From NCBI GenBank assembly GCA_020630795.1, contig JAHDIK010000005.1, positions 190,795 through 254,794 on the forward strand: a DNA stretch of 64,000 nucleotides, given 5' to 3'. Origin of the DNA: Colwellia sp. GTDB taxonomy: Bacteria > Pseudomonadota > Gammaproteobacteria > Enterobacterales > Alteromonadaceae. Under the pieces are notes generated by a model. It was not told the DNA's origin, made no database searches, and saw nothing but the letters and a program-made list of their open reading frames with translations. Within the stretch, counting starts at the first letter, position 1; each line of letters begins with the position of its first letter. Both the position numbers and the translations under genes were made by a program. Positions 18,399 to 27,113 of the stretch are shown here, piece after piece.

Positions 18399-19196
18399 AT
18401 GTCTACTTATTCGTTGATAAAAGGTAACACGCCGCTATTAATTAGCATGCCACACAATGGTATTGAAATACCTAGCAATGTTGCTAAAAAAATGACGCCT
18501 GAAGCACTTAACAGTAGGGATACTGATTGGTTTATGGATGTGCTTTATGATTTTGCTGAGTCAATGGGCGCTAGTGTGTTAAAACCGAACTATAGTCGAT
18601 ACGTTATTGATTTGAATCGTGGAGTTGACGGTGAAAATTTGTATCCAGGAGCCAATAGCACTGAGTTGTGTCCTACGACAATGTTTGACTTATCTCCAAT
18701 TTATTTACCTGATATTGCATTGTCTGACAGTGAAATACAGTCGCGTATAGCGGATTATTGGGTGCCTTATCACACGTGCTTACGTGAAACACTATCTCAG
18801 CTTAAACAAGAACATGGGTATGTGATTTTATTAGACGCACATTCTATTTTATCTGTAGTGCCTCGCTTTTTTGAAGGAAAGTTACCAGACTTTAATTTTG
18901 GTACCGCTGATGGGAAAAGTTGTTCTCCTATGCTTACTAAAGCGATTGAGTCGTTAAACTATCAACCGTATTCAAAAGTATGTAATGGTAGATTTAAGGG
19001 TGGGTACATTACTCGAGAGTACGGTGATCCTAAAAATGATATTCACGCTATTCAGTTGGAACTTTCTCAAAGTACATACATGAATGAAAAAAAGTTAGCG
19101 TACGACGAAGAATTAGCAAGCCAAGTAAAACCTTACCTGAAAAACATGGTGAAACAACTAATCGGTTTAGATAAAAAACAATTGAGTGAATCATGA
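18399..19196 (+). CDS. hutG: N-formylglutamate deformylase HutG
   Basis: This 265-residue enzyme hydrolyses N-formyl-L-glutamate to glutamate and formate, the last step of the five-step histidine degradation route. Family motifs are SMPHNGIEIPSNVAKKM near residue 17, the RDTDWFMDVLYDFA region at about 39-53, RYVIDLNRG near 67-75, and the metal-binding LLDAHSI around residue 145. It overlaps hutF by 4 nt (ATGA). HutG together with HutF means that formiminoglutamate is deiminated to formylglutamate here, not cleaved directly by HutE. hutH, hutU and hutI are not in the window. Confidence 0.94.
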   Translation: MSTYSLIKGNTPLLISMPHNGIEIPSNVAKKMTPEALNSRDTDWFMDVLYDFAESMGASVLKPNYSRYVIDLNRGVDGENLYPGANSTELCPTTMFDLSPIYLPDIALSDSEIQSRIADYWVPYHTCLRETLSQLKQEHGYVILLDAHSILSVVPRFFEGKLPDFNFGTADGKSCSPMLTKAIESLNYQPYSKVCNGRFKGGYITREYGDPKNDIHAIQLELSQSTYMNEKKLAYDEELASQVKPYLKNMVKQLIGLDKKQLSES

Positions 19197-20557
19197 AGAT
19201 ATTTTTTGAGCGCATATTATTATCAACAGGCTGGGCACATAATAAAACAGTCGCGATAGAAAATGGTGTAATAACTGCCATTGAATCAGGTTTTGTTGAA
19301 GGTGCTGAAAAGGTTGATGGCACTGCTATACCGGGGATGATTAATTGTCACTCTCATGCTTTTCAAAGAGCTTTTGCCGGCTTTAGTGAAATTAAACATG
19401 AAAACGGCGATAGTTTTTGGTCGTGGCGCGATGTTATGTATAAGTTTTTGAAACAACTAAGTACTGACGACATTGGTATTATCGCGCAGCATTTATATAT
19501 TGAAATGCTAAAAGCTGGATATACACGTGTGGCAGAATTTCACTATTTACACTTTGGAAAAGACAATACGCCTCAAAGTAGTGCCGTGAATATGGCTAAA
19601 ACGATATTTGAAGCGGGTAATGCTGCTGGCATCGGCTTAACATTACTTCCTGTTTTATATCAATTTAGCGGTTTTGGTGAGAAAGCTCCTTTAGCAAATC
19701 AGCAACGTTTTATTCATAGTGTTGACGATTTTAATGCATTAGTTACAGAGTGTTTTGAATACAGTCAAACATATGAAAACACTAACGTTGGTATTGCACC
19801 TCACTCTTTAAGAGCTGTGAATAAATCTTCATTGATATGTGCAGTTGAGCATGTTCGCGCATTGGATCCAATGGCTCCAATTCATATTCACATCGCAGAA
19901 CAACAAAAAGAAGTAGATGACTGCTTAACATTTTACGGAAAAAGACCCGTTGAATGGTTGTTTGACAATATAACTGTTGATGAAAATTGGTGCTTAATTC
20001 ATGCAACACATATAAATGAATTTGAACAACACGCGATAATTGAGCATGGTGCTGTCGCGGGAATATGCCCTACAACAGAAGCTAACTTAGGAGATGGAAT
20101 TTTCCCTGCTACTGAGTTTGTATCGCGTGGTGGAAAGTTTGCAATAGGTTCAGACAGTCATATATCCGTGAGCCCAATCGAAGAATTGCGTTGGTTTGAA
20201 TATACGCAAAGGCTTATCAAACAACAACGCGCTGTTTTAGCTACATCAGATCAGCCATCTGTTGGTCAATTTTTATGGAATGAAGCTTTAGCTGGTGGGC
20301 AAAAAGTGACTACGCCAAACATTGGCTCGATTGCTGTTGGGATGCAAGCGGATATTGTCGTGTTGAATAATAATCAGCTTGCGGAATATGCATCAAGTGA
20401 TGAGTTTGTGTTAGACAGCCTTATATTCGCTGCCAAAGCAAATATGGTAAAAGATGTGATGGTCAATGGTCGTTGGGTGATTAAAGATACTCATCACCAA
20501 AATGAACATCAGGTTACTCAAAAATTTGTTTCGCTTTTAGCATCACTAACGCATTAG
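19193..20557 (+). CDS. hutF: Formimidoylglutamate deiminase HutF
   Basis: This 454-residue amidohydrolase converts N-formimino-L-glutamate to N-formyl-L-glutamate and ammonia. The metal site begins with INCHSHAFQRAFAGFSE (HxH, near residue 52), followed by a His in HIHIAEQQKEVDDC, another in CLIHATH, and the Asp/Ser site in AIGSDSHISVSP near residue 322. These match HutF among the amidohydrolases rather than guanine deaminase. It is the second gene of the hutGF operon and starts inside the end of hutG. Its stop codon lies in the loop-proximal stem of a long hairpin. Confidence 0.95.
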   Translation: MKIFFERILLSTGWAHNKTVAIENGVITAIESGFVEGAEKVDGTAIPGMINCHSHAFQRAFAGFSEIKHENGDSFWSWRDVMYKFLKQLSTDDIGIIAQHLYIEMLKAGYTRVAEFHYLHFGKDNTPQSSAVNMAKTIFEAGNAAGIGLTLLPVLYQFSGFGEKAPLANQQRFIHSVDDFNALVTECFEYSQTYENTNVGIAPHSLRAVNKSSLICAVEHVRALDPMAPIHIHIAEQQKEVDDCLTFYGKRPVEWLFDNITVDENWCLIHATHINEFEQHAIIEHGAVAGICPTTEANLGDGIFPATEFVSRGGKFAIGSDSHISVSPIEELRWFEYTQRLIKQQRAVLATSDQPSVGQFLWNEALAGGQKVTTPNIGSIAVGMQADIVVLNNNQLAEYASSDEFVLDSLIFAAKANMVKDVMVNGRWVIKDTHHQNEHQVTQKFVSLLASLTH

Positions 20558-20566
20558 TGATGCTAA
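20537..20566. terminator. Hairpin containing the hutF stop codon
   Basis: A perfect 13-bp stem TTAGCATCACTAA / TTAGTGATGCTAA with a 4-nt loop overlaps the last codons and stop of hutF and lies between convergent genes. Neither strand has a real T run, so it may protect mRNA ends rather than terminate. Confidence 0.45.
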
Positions 20567-20577
20567 GCGTCTATGAA

Positions 20578-20934
20578 CTAGAAGAACTTGCTATATTTTC
20601 CGGTAACTCTACATACTTTCTCTTGGTTTTTTGATTGAAACTTGAAATCTCGTTTATACGGAGAACATTGAGCATAGTAAAACGATATTAATGTTTTACG
20701 ATCTGATGTTAATTCATCAATATATTCTATTTCATCTTCTAAAAAGTGTTCTTCGAATTGTTTTAAGTCTTTTCTAACTTTTTTGGTGCTGAGTTTTGCG
20801 TTAGTGTCGGTCGCGCTATTAAAGCCCGATTTAGCAGATGCTATTTTGTCATCTATCCAAGCTTGAAGCTCAGGCTCTGGAAAAAAATGTAAATATACTG
20901 CAGCGCAGACGATCAATATCAATAAATTCTTCAT
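20578..20934 (-). CDS. Small membrane-anchored or secreted protein, unknown
   Basis: The 118-residue protein begins with a hydrophobic segment (MKNLLILIVCAAVYLHFF) that is either a signal anchor or an uncleaved signal. A charged helical region with many Asp, Glu and Lys follows, and then a C-terminal part with two Cys (YYAQCSPYKR and QEKVCRVTGK) that might form a disulfide. I do not recognise a family. It is convergent with hutF and divergent from ccoG, with about 130 nt upstream. It is probably real because it has an ATG start and a coherent composition. Confidence 0.6.
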   Translation of the reverse strand: MKNLLILIVCAAVYLHFFPEPELQAWIDDKIASAKSGFNSATDTNAKLSTKKVRKDLKQFEEHFLEDEIEYIDELTSDRKTLISFYYAQCSPYKRDFKFQSKNQEKVCRVTGKYSKFF

Positions 20935-21064
20935 AACATGTCGTATAATAAAGTGGTAAGACTAGGATAATAAATTTTTTACTAACAATATATTATCTTA
21001 ATCACTTTTTAAGCTTTTATTTTCTAATCACCTAGCGTGACGTTTTTTTGAACAAGGATTTATT

Positions 21065-22498
21065 GTGAGCGATTCCGAGTTAAAAGATAAAAAAGAAGTT
21101 CAAATTCCCGTAAAAAATATCAAAATTCATAAAGCGAAAGGGGTTGAAACATATAAACCTCGCGACCAAATTTATGTGCGTAAAGTGTCAGGTTTTTTCC
21201 AAAAGCTGAGACAACGCATGAATCTTGTTTACTTTGCTTTTTTCGCCATACTTCCTTGGCTTCAATACAATGGTCAGCAAGCTGTTTTATTTGATATAGA
21301 GCTTCAACGTTTTAATTTATGGGGCTTAACACTTTGGCCTCAAGATTTAACCCTACTCGCATGGTTATTTATCTTAGGCGCTTTTATGTTGTTCTTTGTA
21401 ACAACATTTTTAGGACGTGTGTGGTGTGGTTACATGTGCCCACAAACGGTGTGGACGTTTATTTTTATTTGGTTCGAAGAAAAAATAGAAGGATCTGCAA
21501 ACCAACGTAAAAAATTAGACAGCCAAAAAATGAGTAAAAATAAATTTTGGCGAAAAACGTTAAAACACACGGCTTGGGTTTTATTCTCTCTATTTACTGC
21601 GATGACCTTTGTTGGTTATTTCTCGCCAATGCGAGAAGTTGTGGTTAATGTTTTTACATTAAATACTTCGGTGACCTTAGCAGGCATTATTTTCTTTTTT
21701 ACCTTTGCGACCTATGGAAATGCTGGTTGGATGCGTGAAACAGTATGCCTACACATGTGTCCGTATGCGCGCTTTCAATCGGCAATGTTTGATAAAGACA
21801 CGTTAACTGTTTCATATGATACTGAGCGTGGTGAAAACAGAGGGCCTCGTGGGCGTAAGCAAGATCATAAAGCTATGGGGCTAGGTGATTGTATTGATTG
21901 TGATCTATGTGTTCAGGTATGTCCGACAGGTATTGATATAAGGAACGGTTTGCAATATGAGTGCATTAATTGTGGATCGTGTGTAGATGCCTGTAACGGT
22001 GTAATGGATCGGATGAAATATGATAGAGGTCTTATTCGTTACACAACAGAGCACGAGTTACAAGGAAAGAAAGTTCATATTATTCGTGGAAAATTAATTG
22101 GCTACGCTGCTGTGTTAGTGATTATGTCTAGCCTATTAATTCTCGAAATTGTTAATCGATTGCCAGTATCTATGGAGATTATTCGAGATAGAACCGAGTT
22201 AGCGAAAGAGAATTTTAACGGTAATATCGAGAATGTTTACACGCTTAAAATTTTAAACAAGTCTCAAACAGATAATACGTACAAATTGTCGATCGAAGGT
22301 ATCGAGAATACAACATGGCACGGTGAACAAGAAGTTACCGTGAAAGCTGCAACTGTATACACACTTCCAATGAGTATTTCTGTCGATCCATATGAACTCA
22401 AAGGATATATGAATGATATTACTTTTGTTATTGAACAAGTTAAACCTGAAAGTGATGTGAGGCTAGAGCAAGAAAGCCGATTCTTTAATAAAAGATAG
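21065..22498 (+). CDS. ccoG: Cytochrome c oxidase accessory protein CcoG
   Basis: This 477-residue polytopic iron-sulfur protein of the RdxA/FixG/CcoG family supports copper delivery to cbb3-type cytochrome oxidase by reducing Cu(II). Four to five membrane helices are visible (near residues 55-70, 97-117, 170-186, 203-217, 350-365). Conserved WCGYMCPQTVW (C121, C125) and HMCPYARFQ motifs precede two ferredoxin clusters, Cys 276/279/282/286 and 300/303/306/310. A C-terminal Ig-like FixG domain follows. The ccoNOPQ and ccoI genes are not beside it in this window. No FNR box was seen upstream. Confidence 0.95.
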   Translation: MSDSELKDKKEVQIPVKNIKIHKAKGVETYKPRDQIYVRKVSGFFQKLRQRMNLVYFAFFAILPWLQYNGQQAVLFDIELQRFNLWGLTLWPQDLTLLAWLFILGAFMLFFVTTFLGRVWCGYMCPQTVWTFIFIWFEEKIEGSANQRKKLDSQKMSKNKFWRKTLKHTAWVLFSLFTAMTFVGYFSPMREVVVNVFTLNTSVTLAGIIFFFTFATYGNAGWMRETVCLHMCPYARFQSAMFDKDTLTVSYDTERGENRGPRGRKQDHKAMGLGDCIDCDLCVQVCPTGIDIRNGLQYECINCGSCVDACNGVMDRMKYDRGLIRYTTEHELQGKKVHIIRGKLIGYAAVLVIMSSLLILEIVNRLPVSMEIIRDRTELAKENFNGNIENVYTLKILNKSQTDNTYKLSIEGIENTTWHGEQEVTVKAATVYTLPMSISVDPYELKGYMNDITFVIEQVKPESDVRLEQESRFFNKR

Positions 22499-22590
22499 GT
22501 CGAATAAGCATAAATAACGTATTAGGCTCGTGCAATATTTGATGGTTTAGATTACCCTCACCATCAGAGTTACTGAGAGATAGGTTATGA

Positions 22591-23568
22591 ATGTCTGTAT
22601 TTGATTTTACATCGCTTTCTCCTGATCTAATTTTAGACGGATTAGAGAGTGTTGGTTTTAACGTAGACAGTGGTCTATTAGCGTTAAACAGTTATGAAAA
22701 CCGTGTTTATCAATTTCATGATGAAAACTTGGTTAAATATGTGACCAAGTTTTATCGACCTGAAAGGTGGTCAGAAGCACAGATTCGAGAAGAGCTAAAT
22801 TTTGCGCTTGAGTTGGAAGAACAAGAGCTACCATTAGTTGCACCTTTATGTATTAATGGTGAGTCGTTATTTAACTATCAAGGTTATTTTTTTGCTGTAT
22901 ATCCGTGCCGTGGTGGGCGTATTTTTGAGGTTGATAATTTAGATCAACTAGAATGGATGGGGCGTTTTATCGCTCGTATTCATTCAGTTTCAGCGAATCA
23001 ATCTTTTAGTACGCGTCCACGGTTTTCTGGTGAAGATATGTTATTTCAAGCTCATGAAACGATTAAATCGTCATCCTTTGTACCTACTTCATTGGCCACA
23101 CTATTTTTTACTATTTTAGATCAAGTGATTGATGTTGCTGCCAGTCAATATAAACCTCAGAGTGAAATTAGATTACATGGCGATTGCCATGCTGGAAACA
23201 TATTGTGGACTGATGACGGTCCTCATTTTGTTGACTTAGATGATTGTAAAATGGGACCTGCTGTTCAAGACTTATGGATGATGTTATCGGGTGATAGAAA
23301 TGATCAAGTGTTACAACTCGATACACTTTTGATGGGGTATGAAGAGTTCTTTACATTTGATACTAATGAACTTGTTTTGATAGAATCGTTACGTACTATG
23401 AGGGTTGTTAACTATATGGCGTGGTTATGTAAACGCTGGAAAGATCCTGCGTTTCCAAGAAATTTTCCATGGTTTGATACTGAAAAGTACTGGGAGCAGC
23501 AAATTTTAATGCTAAAAGAGCAAATGTCTGCTTTGCAGCAACCGCCGTTAAGTTTAATGCCAAATTAA
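22591..23568 (+). CDS. srkA: Stress response kinase SrkA (YihE)
   Basis: This 325-residue APH/choline-kinase-fold Ser/Thr protein kinase protects stressed cells from MazEF-type death in E. coli. Key motifs are the ATP-site lead ENRVYQF near residue 36, the catalytic loop LHGDCHAGNILW near residue 199, and the metal-binding VDLDDCKMGP near residue 214. The length is typical. It is followed after 36 nt by dsbA, the same order as in E. coli (yihE-dsbA), where the two are co-transcribed. A start GTG/ATG choice is not needed: ATG with upstream GAGAGATAGG. Confidence 0.94.
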   Translation: MSVFDFTSLSPDLILDGLESVGFNVDSGLLALNSYENRVYQFHDENLVKYVTKFYRPERWSEAQIREELNFALELEEQELPLVAPLCINGESLFNYQGYFFAVYPCRGGRIFEVDNLDQLEWMGRFIARIHSVSANQSFSTRPRFSGEDMLFQAHETIKSSSFVPTSLATLFFTILDQVIDVAASQYKPQSEIRLHGDCHAGNILWTDDGPHFVDLDDCKMGPAVQDLWMMLSGDRNDQVLQLDTLLMGYEEFFTFDTNELVLIESLRTMRVVNYMAWLCKRWKDPAFPRNFPWFDTEKYWEQQILMLKEQMSALQQPPLSLMPN

Positions 23569-23604
23569 GTCGCGAAGGCGCACAATGAATATTAGGAATA
23601 AAGA

Positions 23605-24255
23605 ATGAAGAGAATTTTAAGTTTAATCGTGATGTTATGTATGCCATTAATGGCATGTTCAGCAGATTATAAAGAAGGTGAGCAGTACATTGTTGTAAAT
23701 GATACGGCGTCAAAAAAGCCAGAAGTCAGAGAGTATTTTTCGTTTTATTGTCCGCACTGTTTTAAATTTGAACCGTTGATGAATAATGTTAAGAAAACAT
23801 TGCCTGAAAATGTAAAGTTTGAAATGAACCACGTAGATTTTTTGCGTGTAGCATCACCTAAGGTACAAGGGTATTTAAGCAAAGCTGTTGTTGTTGCACA
23901 GCAGCTTGGTATGGAACAAAAGCTTGTGGGCTCTTTATTTAACTATATTCAGGTACAAAGAGCAGTAGTAACCTCTGAACGAGATATCCGTAATGTATTT
24001 GTACTAAATGGTGCTGATGGGGAAAAATTTGATAAATTAATGGCAAGCTTTTCTGTAAATAGCAAAGCGAAGCAAATGAAGAAAAATCAGGATTTTTTCA
24101 CTAAGAAAAAGGGTGAAGACGGTAAGCCAGCGTTAAACTCGGTACCTACTGTTATTGTGAATAATAAATATAAAATTAATCCATCTGCACTTGATCGTGA
24201 TAACTTCGAAGAAGATTATAAAAAACTTATAAAGCACTTATTATCGTTAAAATAA
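23605..24255 (+). CDS. dsbA: Thiol:disulfide interchange protein DsbA
   Basis: This 216-residue periplasmic thioredoxin-fold oxidase inserts disulfide bonds into exported proteins. The active site is C49-P-H-C52 in FSFYCPHCFKFEP, and the cis-Pro segment is SVPTVIVNN near residue 176. The helical insertion lies between them. The signal ends in MPLMACSADYKEG: signal peptidase I cleavage after MACSA is likely, but LMAC also resembles a weak lipobox. Partner DsbB is not in the window. It is transcribed with srkA and ends at a strong bidirectional terminator. Confidence 0.95.
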   Translation: MKRILSLIVMLCMPLMACSADYKEGEQYIVVNDTASKKPEVREYFSFYCPHCFKFEPLMNNVKKTLPENVKFEMNHVDFLRVASPKVQGYLSKAVVVAQQLGMEQKLVGSLFNYIQVQRAVVTSERDIRNVFVLNGADGEKFDKLMASFSVNSKAKQMKKNQDFFTKKKGEDGKPALNSVPTVIVNNKYKINPSALDRDNFEEDYKKLIKHLLSLK

Positions 24256-24274
24256 AATGATGTAATTTGTAAGT

Positions 24275-24318
24275 ACAGACAATAAAAAGAGCGAATTTCG
24301 CTCTTTTTTATTGTCTGT
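24275..24318. terminator. Bidirectional terminator between dsbA and the TVP38 gene
   Basis: A stem of about 21 bp (AAAAAGAGCGA / TCGCTCTTTTT core, extended by ACAGACAAT / ATTGTCTGT, with one unpaired T) has a 3-nt loop. A and T tracts flank the core, so it can end transcripts in both directions. Its right arm lies within the last codons and stop of the TVP38 gene. Confidence 0.85.
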
Positions 24319-24958
24319 ATGATGGAGTTTTTCTATAGAGTTGCCAACTCAAAAGAAGTGCGATAACAAATAGCACAATACTTATTGTGATTTGTTCGGT
24401 AGCCATTAATTTAACCCCTGATCCCGCTAAGCTAAAAATAAGCATTTGCGGTATAAAGCCTACACAACTACCTAATATAAAAGGTTTTGCTGGGATATTC
24501 GCCACACCAGCTAAGATATTTGTTAAAAAATTAGACCCAACGGGTAATAACCTAATTATCACAGCTTTTGAAAAAGTTTGAGATGAAAGGAAGTCATTTA
24601 CTTTTGTCAGCTGTGTGGGGTAAGAGACGTAAATACGCGAGCGAAAAAAGCGTCTAGAAATCAAGTACGTTACAAGTGCTGCGAGAGTAACGATGGTGGT
24701 GGCGAGTACAGTACCTAAAACTACTTCATAGAAAAAACCGCAGGTAAATGCGATCACTTGCCGCGGAACTCCAACAGTAGACAGACAAGTTAATATAAAT
24801 ACTATCAATAGAGTATTAGCGATAGAATTAGGAGAAAAAGAAAGCAACCATTCTTGAACTGATGGATGTGTAAATAGGCTGAGCGAAAGGGATATATAAA
24901 CGACAATAAACGCACTAATGGCAATTAGCCACTTAGTGCGTTTGTTTATGTTACTCAT
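24308..24958 (-). CDS. TVP38/TMEM64 (VTT-domain) membrane protein
   Basis: This is a 216-residue polytopic membrane protein of the VTT/DedA-like superfamily. Helices are visible at about residues 10-30, 45-65, 72-95, 135-160 and 185-205. The family signature FTCGFFYEVVLGTVLATTIVTL near residue 72 and the re-entrant RLLPVGSNFLTNILAGVANI near residue 136 are present. Related proteins scramble or flip polyprenyl phosphates or phospholipids. Its ATG directly follows the stop of the propeller-SHOCT gene with no gap, indicating coupled translation. The substrate is unknown. Confidence 0.88.
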   Translation of the reverse strand: MSNINKRTKWLIAISAFIVVYISLSLSLFTHPSVQEWLLSFSPNSIANTLLIVFILTCLSTVGVPRQVIAFTCGFFYEVVLGTVLATTIVTLAALVTYLISRRFFRSRIYVSYPTQLTKVNDFLSSQTFSKAVIIRLLPVGSNFLTNILAGVANIPAKPFILGSCVGFIPQMLIFSLAGSGVKLMATEQITISIVLFVIALLLSWQLYRKTPSYRQ

Positions 24959-27079
24959 TTACTTGTTAGTAGGAGTATCGTTATTAGGAATCAGTATTCT
25001 GCTCTTTGCCGCGATAAACTCTTCTTCTGAAAGGTAACCCTTTTCCTTTAACGTGACTAAAGTGCTCAGCGAGTCAACTAGGTCTTCGTTAACTTCATGC
25101 TCCGGCGTTATAGCTGGTGCTACATCAGGAGCCACTTGTGATGTATCTACGTTTGCTTGCTGATTGACAGGAGGCTGTGTACTTTTAACTTGAGCTTTAA
25201 TTGGCCTATTTCTAGGCTTTTGAGAAATGAGTTTTGGTGCTCGTTCAGGCGTTTCATCTTCGTGTAATTGAATCGATAGATACCATTGCCAATCAAGTAC
25301 ATATTCAATCACTACATGGAAGGTTTCACGAGTAAACCTTTGGTTACCTTCTCTGAGGTAGGCGCAAACGAGAACTTCTTCACCTTTGTTGGTAAAAAGC
25401 TTGATGTTGATCTTTCTTACTTTACGGTCAACCATTTTGTGTCTGTGTTCTTCTTCAAAAACTCTACGCATTTCTTTATCGCGTTCATTATTGAAGTTTT
25501 GACCTTTGGTTGAGGTAACAGAACCAATAGATTTTTCGTTTAAAAAGACTTCACTACTGTATATGTCTTCTATTGGAATAACTTTATCAACACCTGATTG
25601 GTGGCGTTTATAAAATGATACTTTATTGGTTTCTTCATCAAACCTAAATCGAGCATAGTTTGAACGTAATAGTGTTTTAGTTTTACTAAATAGTCGTTGA
25701 TATTTACGTTTAATAAAATACAAAATAAGTAAAATAACAGCTATGGCAGCACCAATAGCAATTTTATAGATTGTTTCTTTATCTTGGGTATCAAGTGTTA
25801 TGTCTTTTACCGATTCTGTGCTCGGAATTAATTCAAGCGGTGCTTTTGTTTTTACAAGGCTTGCAGTGAGTTTGTAGATAACGGAATTACTTTGATCTAA
25901 CAACAAAACTTCATTTTCTCTAGGAGTATGAAGCGATAGCTTACTCATAGTAGAAAAGTCGCTATTGCTTAATGTTACTTCTGTTTTAGGTGATAACGGC
26001 TGATTAAGTGCAATTGATTCTAGAATCCAATTATCAGCTTGGTTACTTAATATGAGAAACTTGTTACGAACATGTGTTAAATCTCGCCCACTGTAATATT
26101 GATTAGAGAGTGATATTACAGAGTTTTCAGATTGATAAATATTATTTACGGGAGGTACTTTTATCAGGTCGTTACCCAGTGCAACCATCGACATTAATGT
26201 TTTATCGTCATATTCATGCGTTAGAATAACGTTACTTTTCGTGTACTTTGTCCACAATAAATTAGATATTTTCTTGGCACCTAAAACAACAATTTCATCA
26301 TTTACTTCTTGCGTTGCAATAAATGGATTATTTGGCGGAATAGAATAATTGATTGAACCAAATTTCTGTGGGTTTATTCGTAGAATTGCACCAGAATAAA
26401 GAGGTTCGGTTTCAAATGCAGGGTCAGCATCAAGTGCTATAAAGATAAGTCCGAAGTCTTCATCCCAAGACTTTAATAGTGGGTTAAACGCTAAATGATT
26501 AATATCTATTGCGTCTGATGTTGTCGCTATTCGCATAACTTCGCGAACTTGAGTTAAGGTTATATCATTAACTTTAGTGTTGTTTATTTGCCATTCTAAA
26601 ACTACAGCATCGTGACTGTAGGTAACATCTTCAGTTGCACTTTGCAGTCTATCGTTGGTCGATTCTTTATTAAATGCTTCAATATGCGCAGTATAAATTG
26701 TTTTTGAACCTTCTTGGTCCAGCAAATGAAAGTTGGGGTGTAGTGCAATTGCCGTAAATCGTATGGGAGAGTATTCTTTTAAGTGCGATACAAAGTCAAA
26801 AATAGGTTCTGCTTCTATCTTTTGTCCTGTCGCTCTATAGAGTTTCCCTGAATCATCGGCAAACAATAACTCGTCACTTTGGCTTGGATTAGAAAGTGGT
26901 GGTAACCAAGACTTTCCTGGTAACCCTTGATTCGTTAAATCAATATATGGAGAGAAAGAAAAAGCCTGATTTGCCGAGGCATTTTTTGATTGAATACCGG
27001 TAAATAACGTAAGTGTAATTACCATTAACGTTAAGAAGTTTCGGATTTTATTAGGTTGTATTTTATTCATGTTTTTCAT
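24959..27079 (-). CDS. Sugar-dehydrogenase-like propeller with cytoplasmic SHOCT tail
   Basis: This protein has about 706 residues. The signal segment (ending near NASA) precedes a periplasmic domain of about 400 residues resembling the glucose/sorbosone dehydrogenase beta-propeller (FTAIALHPNFH, IYTAHIEAF, ILRINPQKFG, SIPPNNPF). A membrane helix at about 441-460 (IAIGAAIAVILLILYFIKRK), a cytoplasmic alpha/beta domain, a Pro/Gln linker and a C-terminal SHOCT-like motif (LVTLKEKGYLSEEEFIAAK) follow. Whether PQQ is bound is unclear. The start is uncertain: ATGs exist at 27079 and 27070, and a TTG at 27097. It is the middle gene of a three-gene minus-strand set. I know no named family with this architecture. 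Confidence 0.75.
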   Translation of the reverse strand: MKNMNKIQPNKIRNFLTLMVITLTLFTGIQSKNASANQAFSFSPYIDLTNQGLPGKSWLPPLSNPSQSDELLFADDSGKLYRATGQKIEAEPIFDFVSHLKEYSPIRFTAIALHPNFHLLDQEGSKTIYTAHIEAFNKESTNDRLQSATEDVTYSHDAVVLEWQINNTKVNDITLTQVREVMRIATTSDAIDINHLAFNPLLKSWDEDFGLIFIALDADPAFETEPLYSGAILRINPQKFGSINYSIPPNNPFIATQEVNDEIVVLGAKKISNLLWTKYTKSNVILTHEYDDKTLMSMVALGNDLIKVPPVNNIYQSENSVISLSNQYYSGRDLTHVRNKFLILSNQADNWILESIALNQPLSPKTEVTLSNSDFSTMSKLSLHTPRENEVLLLDQSNSVIYKLTASLVKTKAPLELIPSTESVKDITLDTQDKETIYKIAIGAAIAVILLILYFIKRKYQRLFSKTKTLLRSNYARFRFDEETNKVSFYKRHQSGVDKVIPIEDIYSSEVFLNEKSIGSVTSTKGQNFNNERDKEMRRVFEEEHRHKMVDRKVRKINIKLFTNKGEEVLVCAYLREGNQRFTRETFHVVIEYVLDWQWYLSIQLHEDETPERAPKLISQKPRNRPIKAQVKSTQPPVNQQANVDTSQVAPDVAPAITPEHEVNEDLVDSLSTLVTLKEKGYLSEEEFIAAKSRILIPNNDTPTNK

Positions 27080-27113
27080 AGTAACGTTAAGTTTCAAACC
27101 TTTATGAAGGTTG

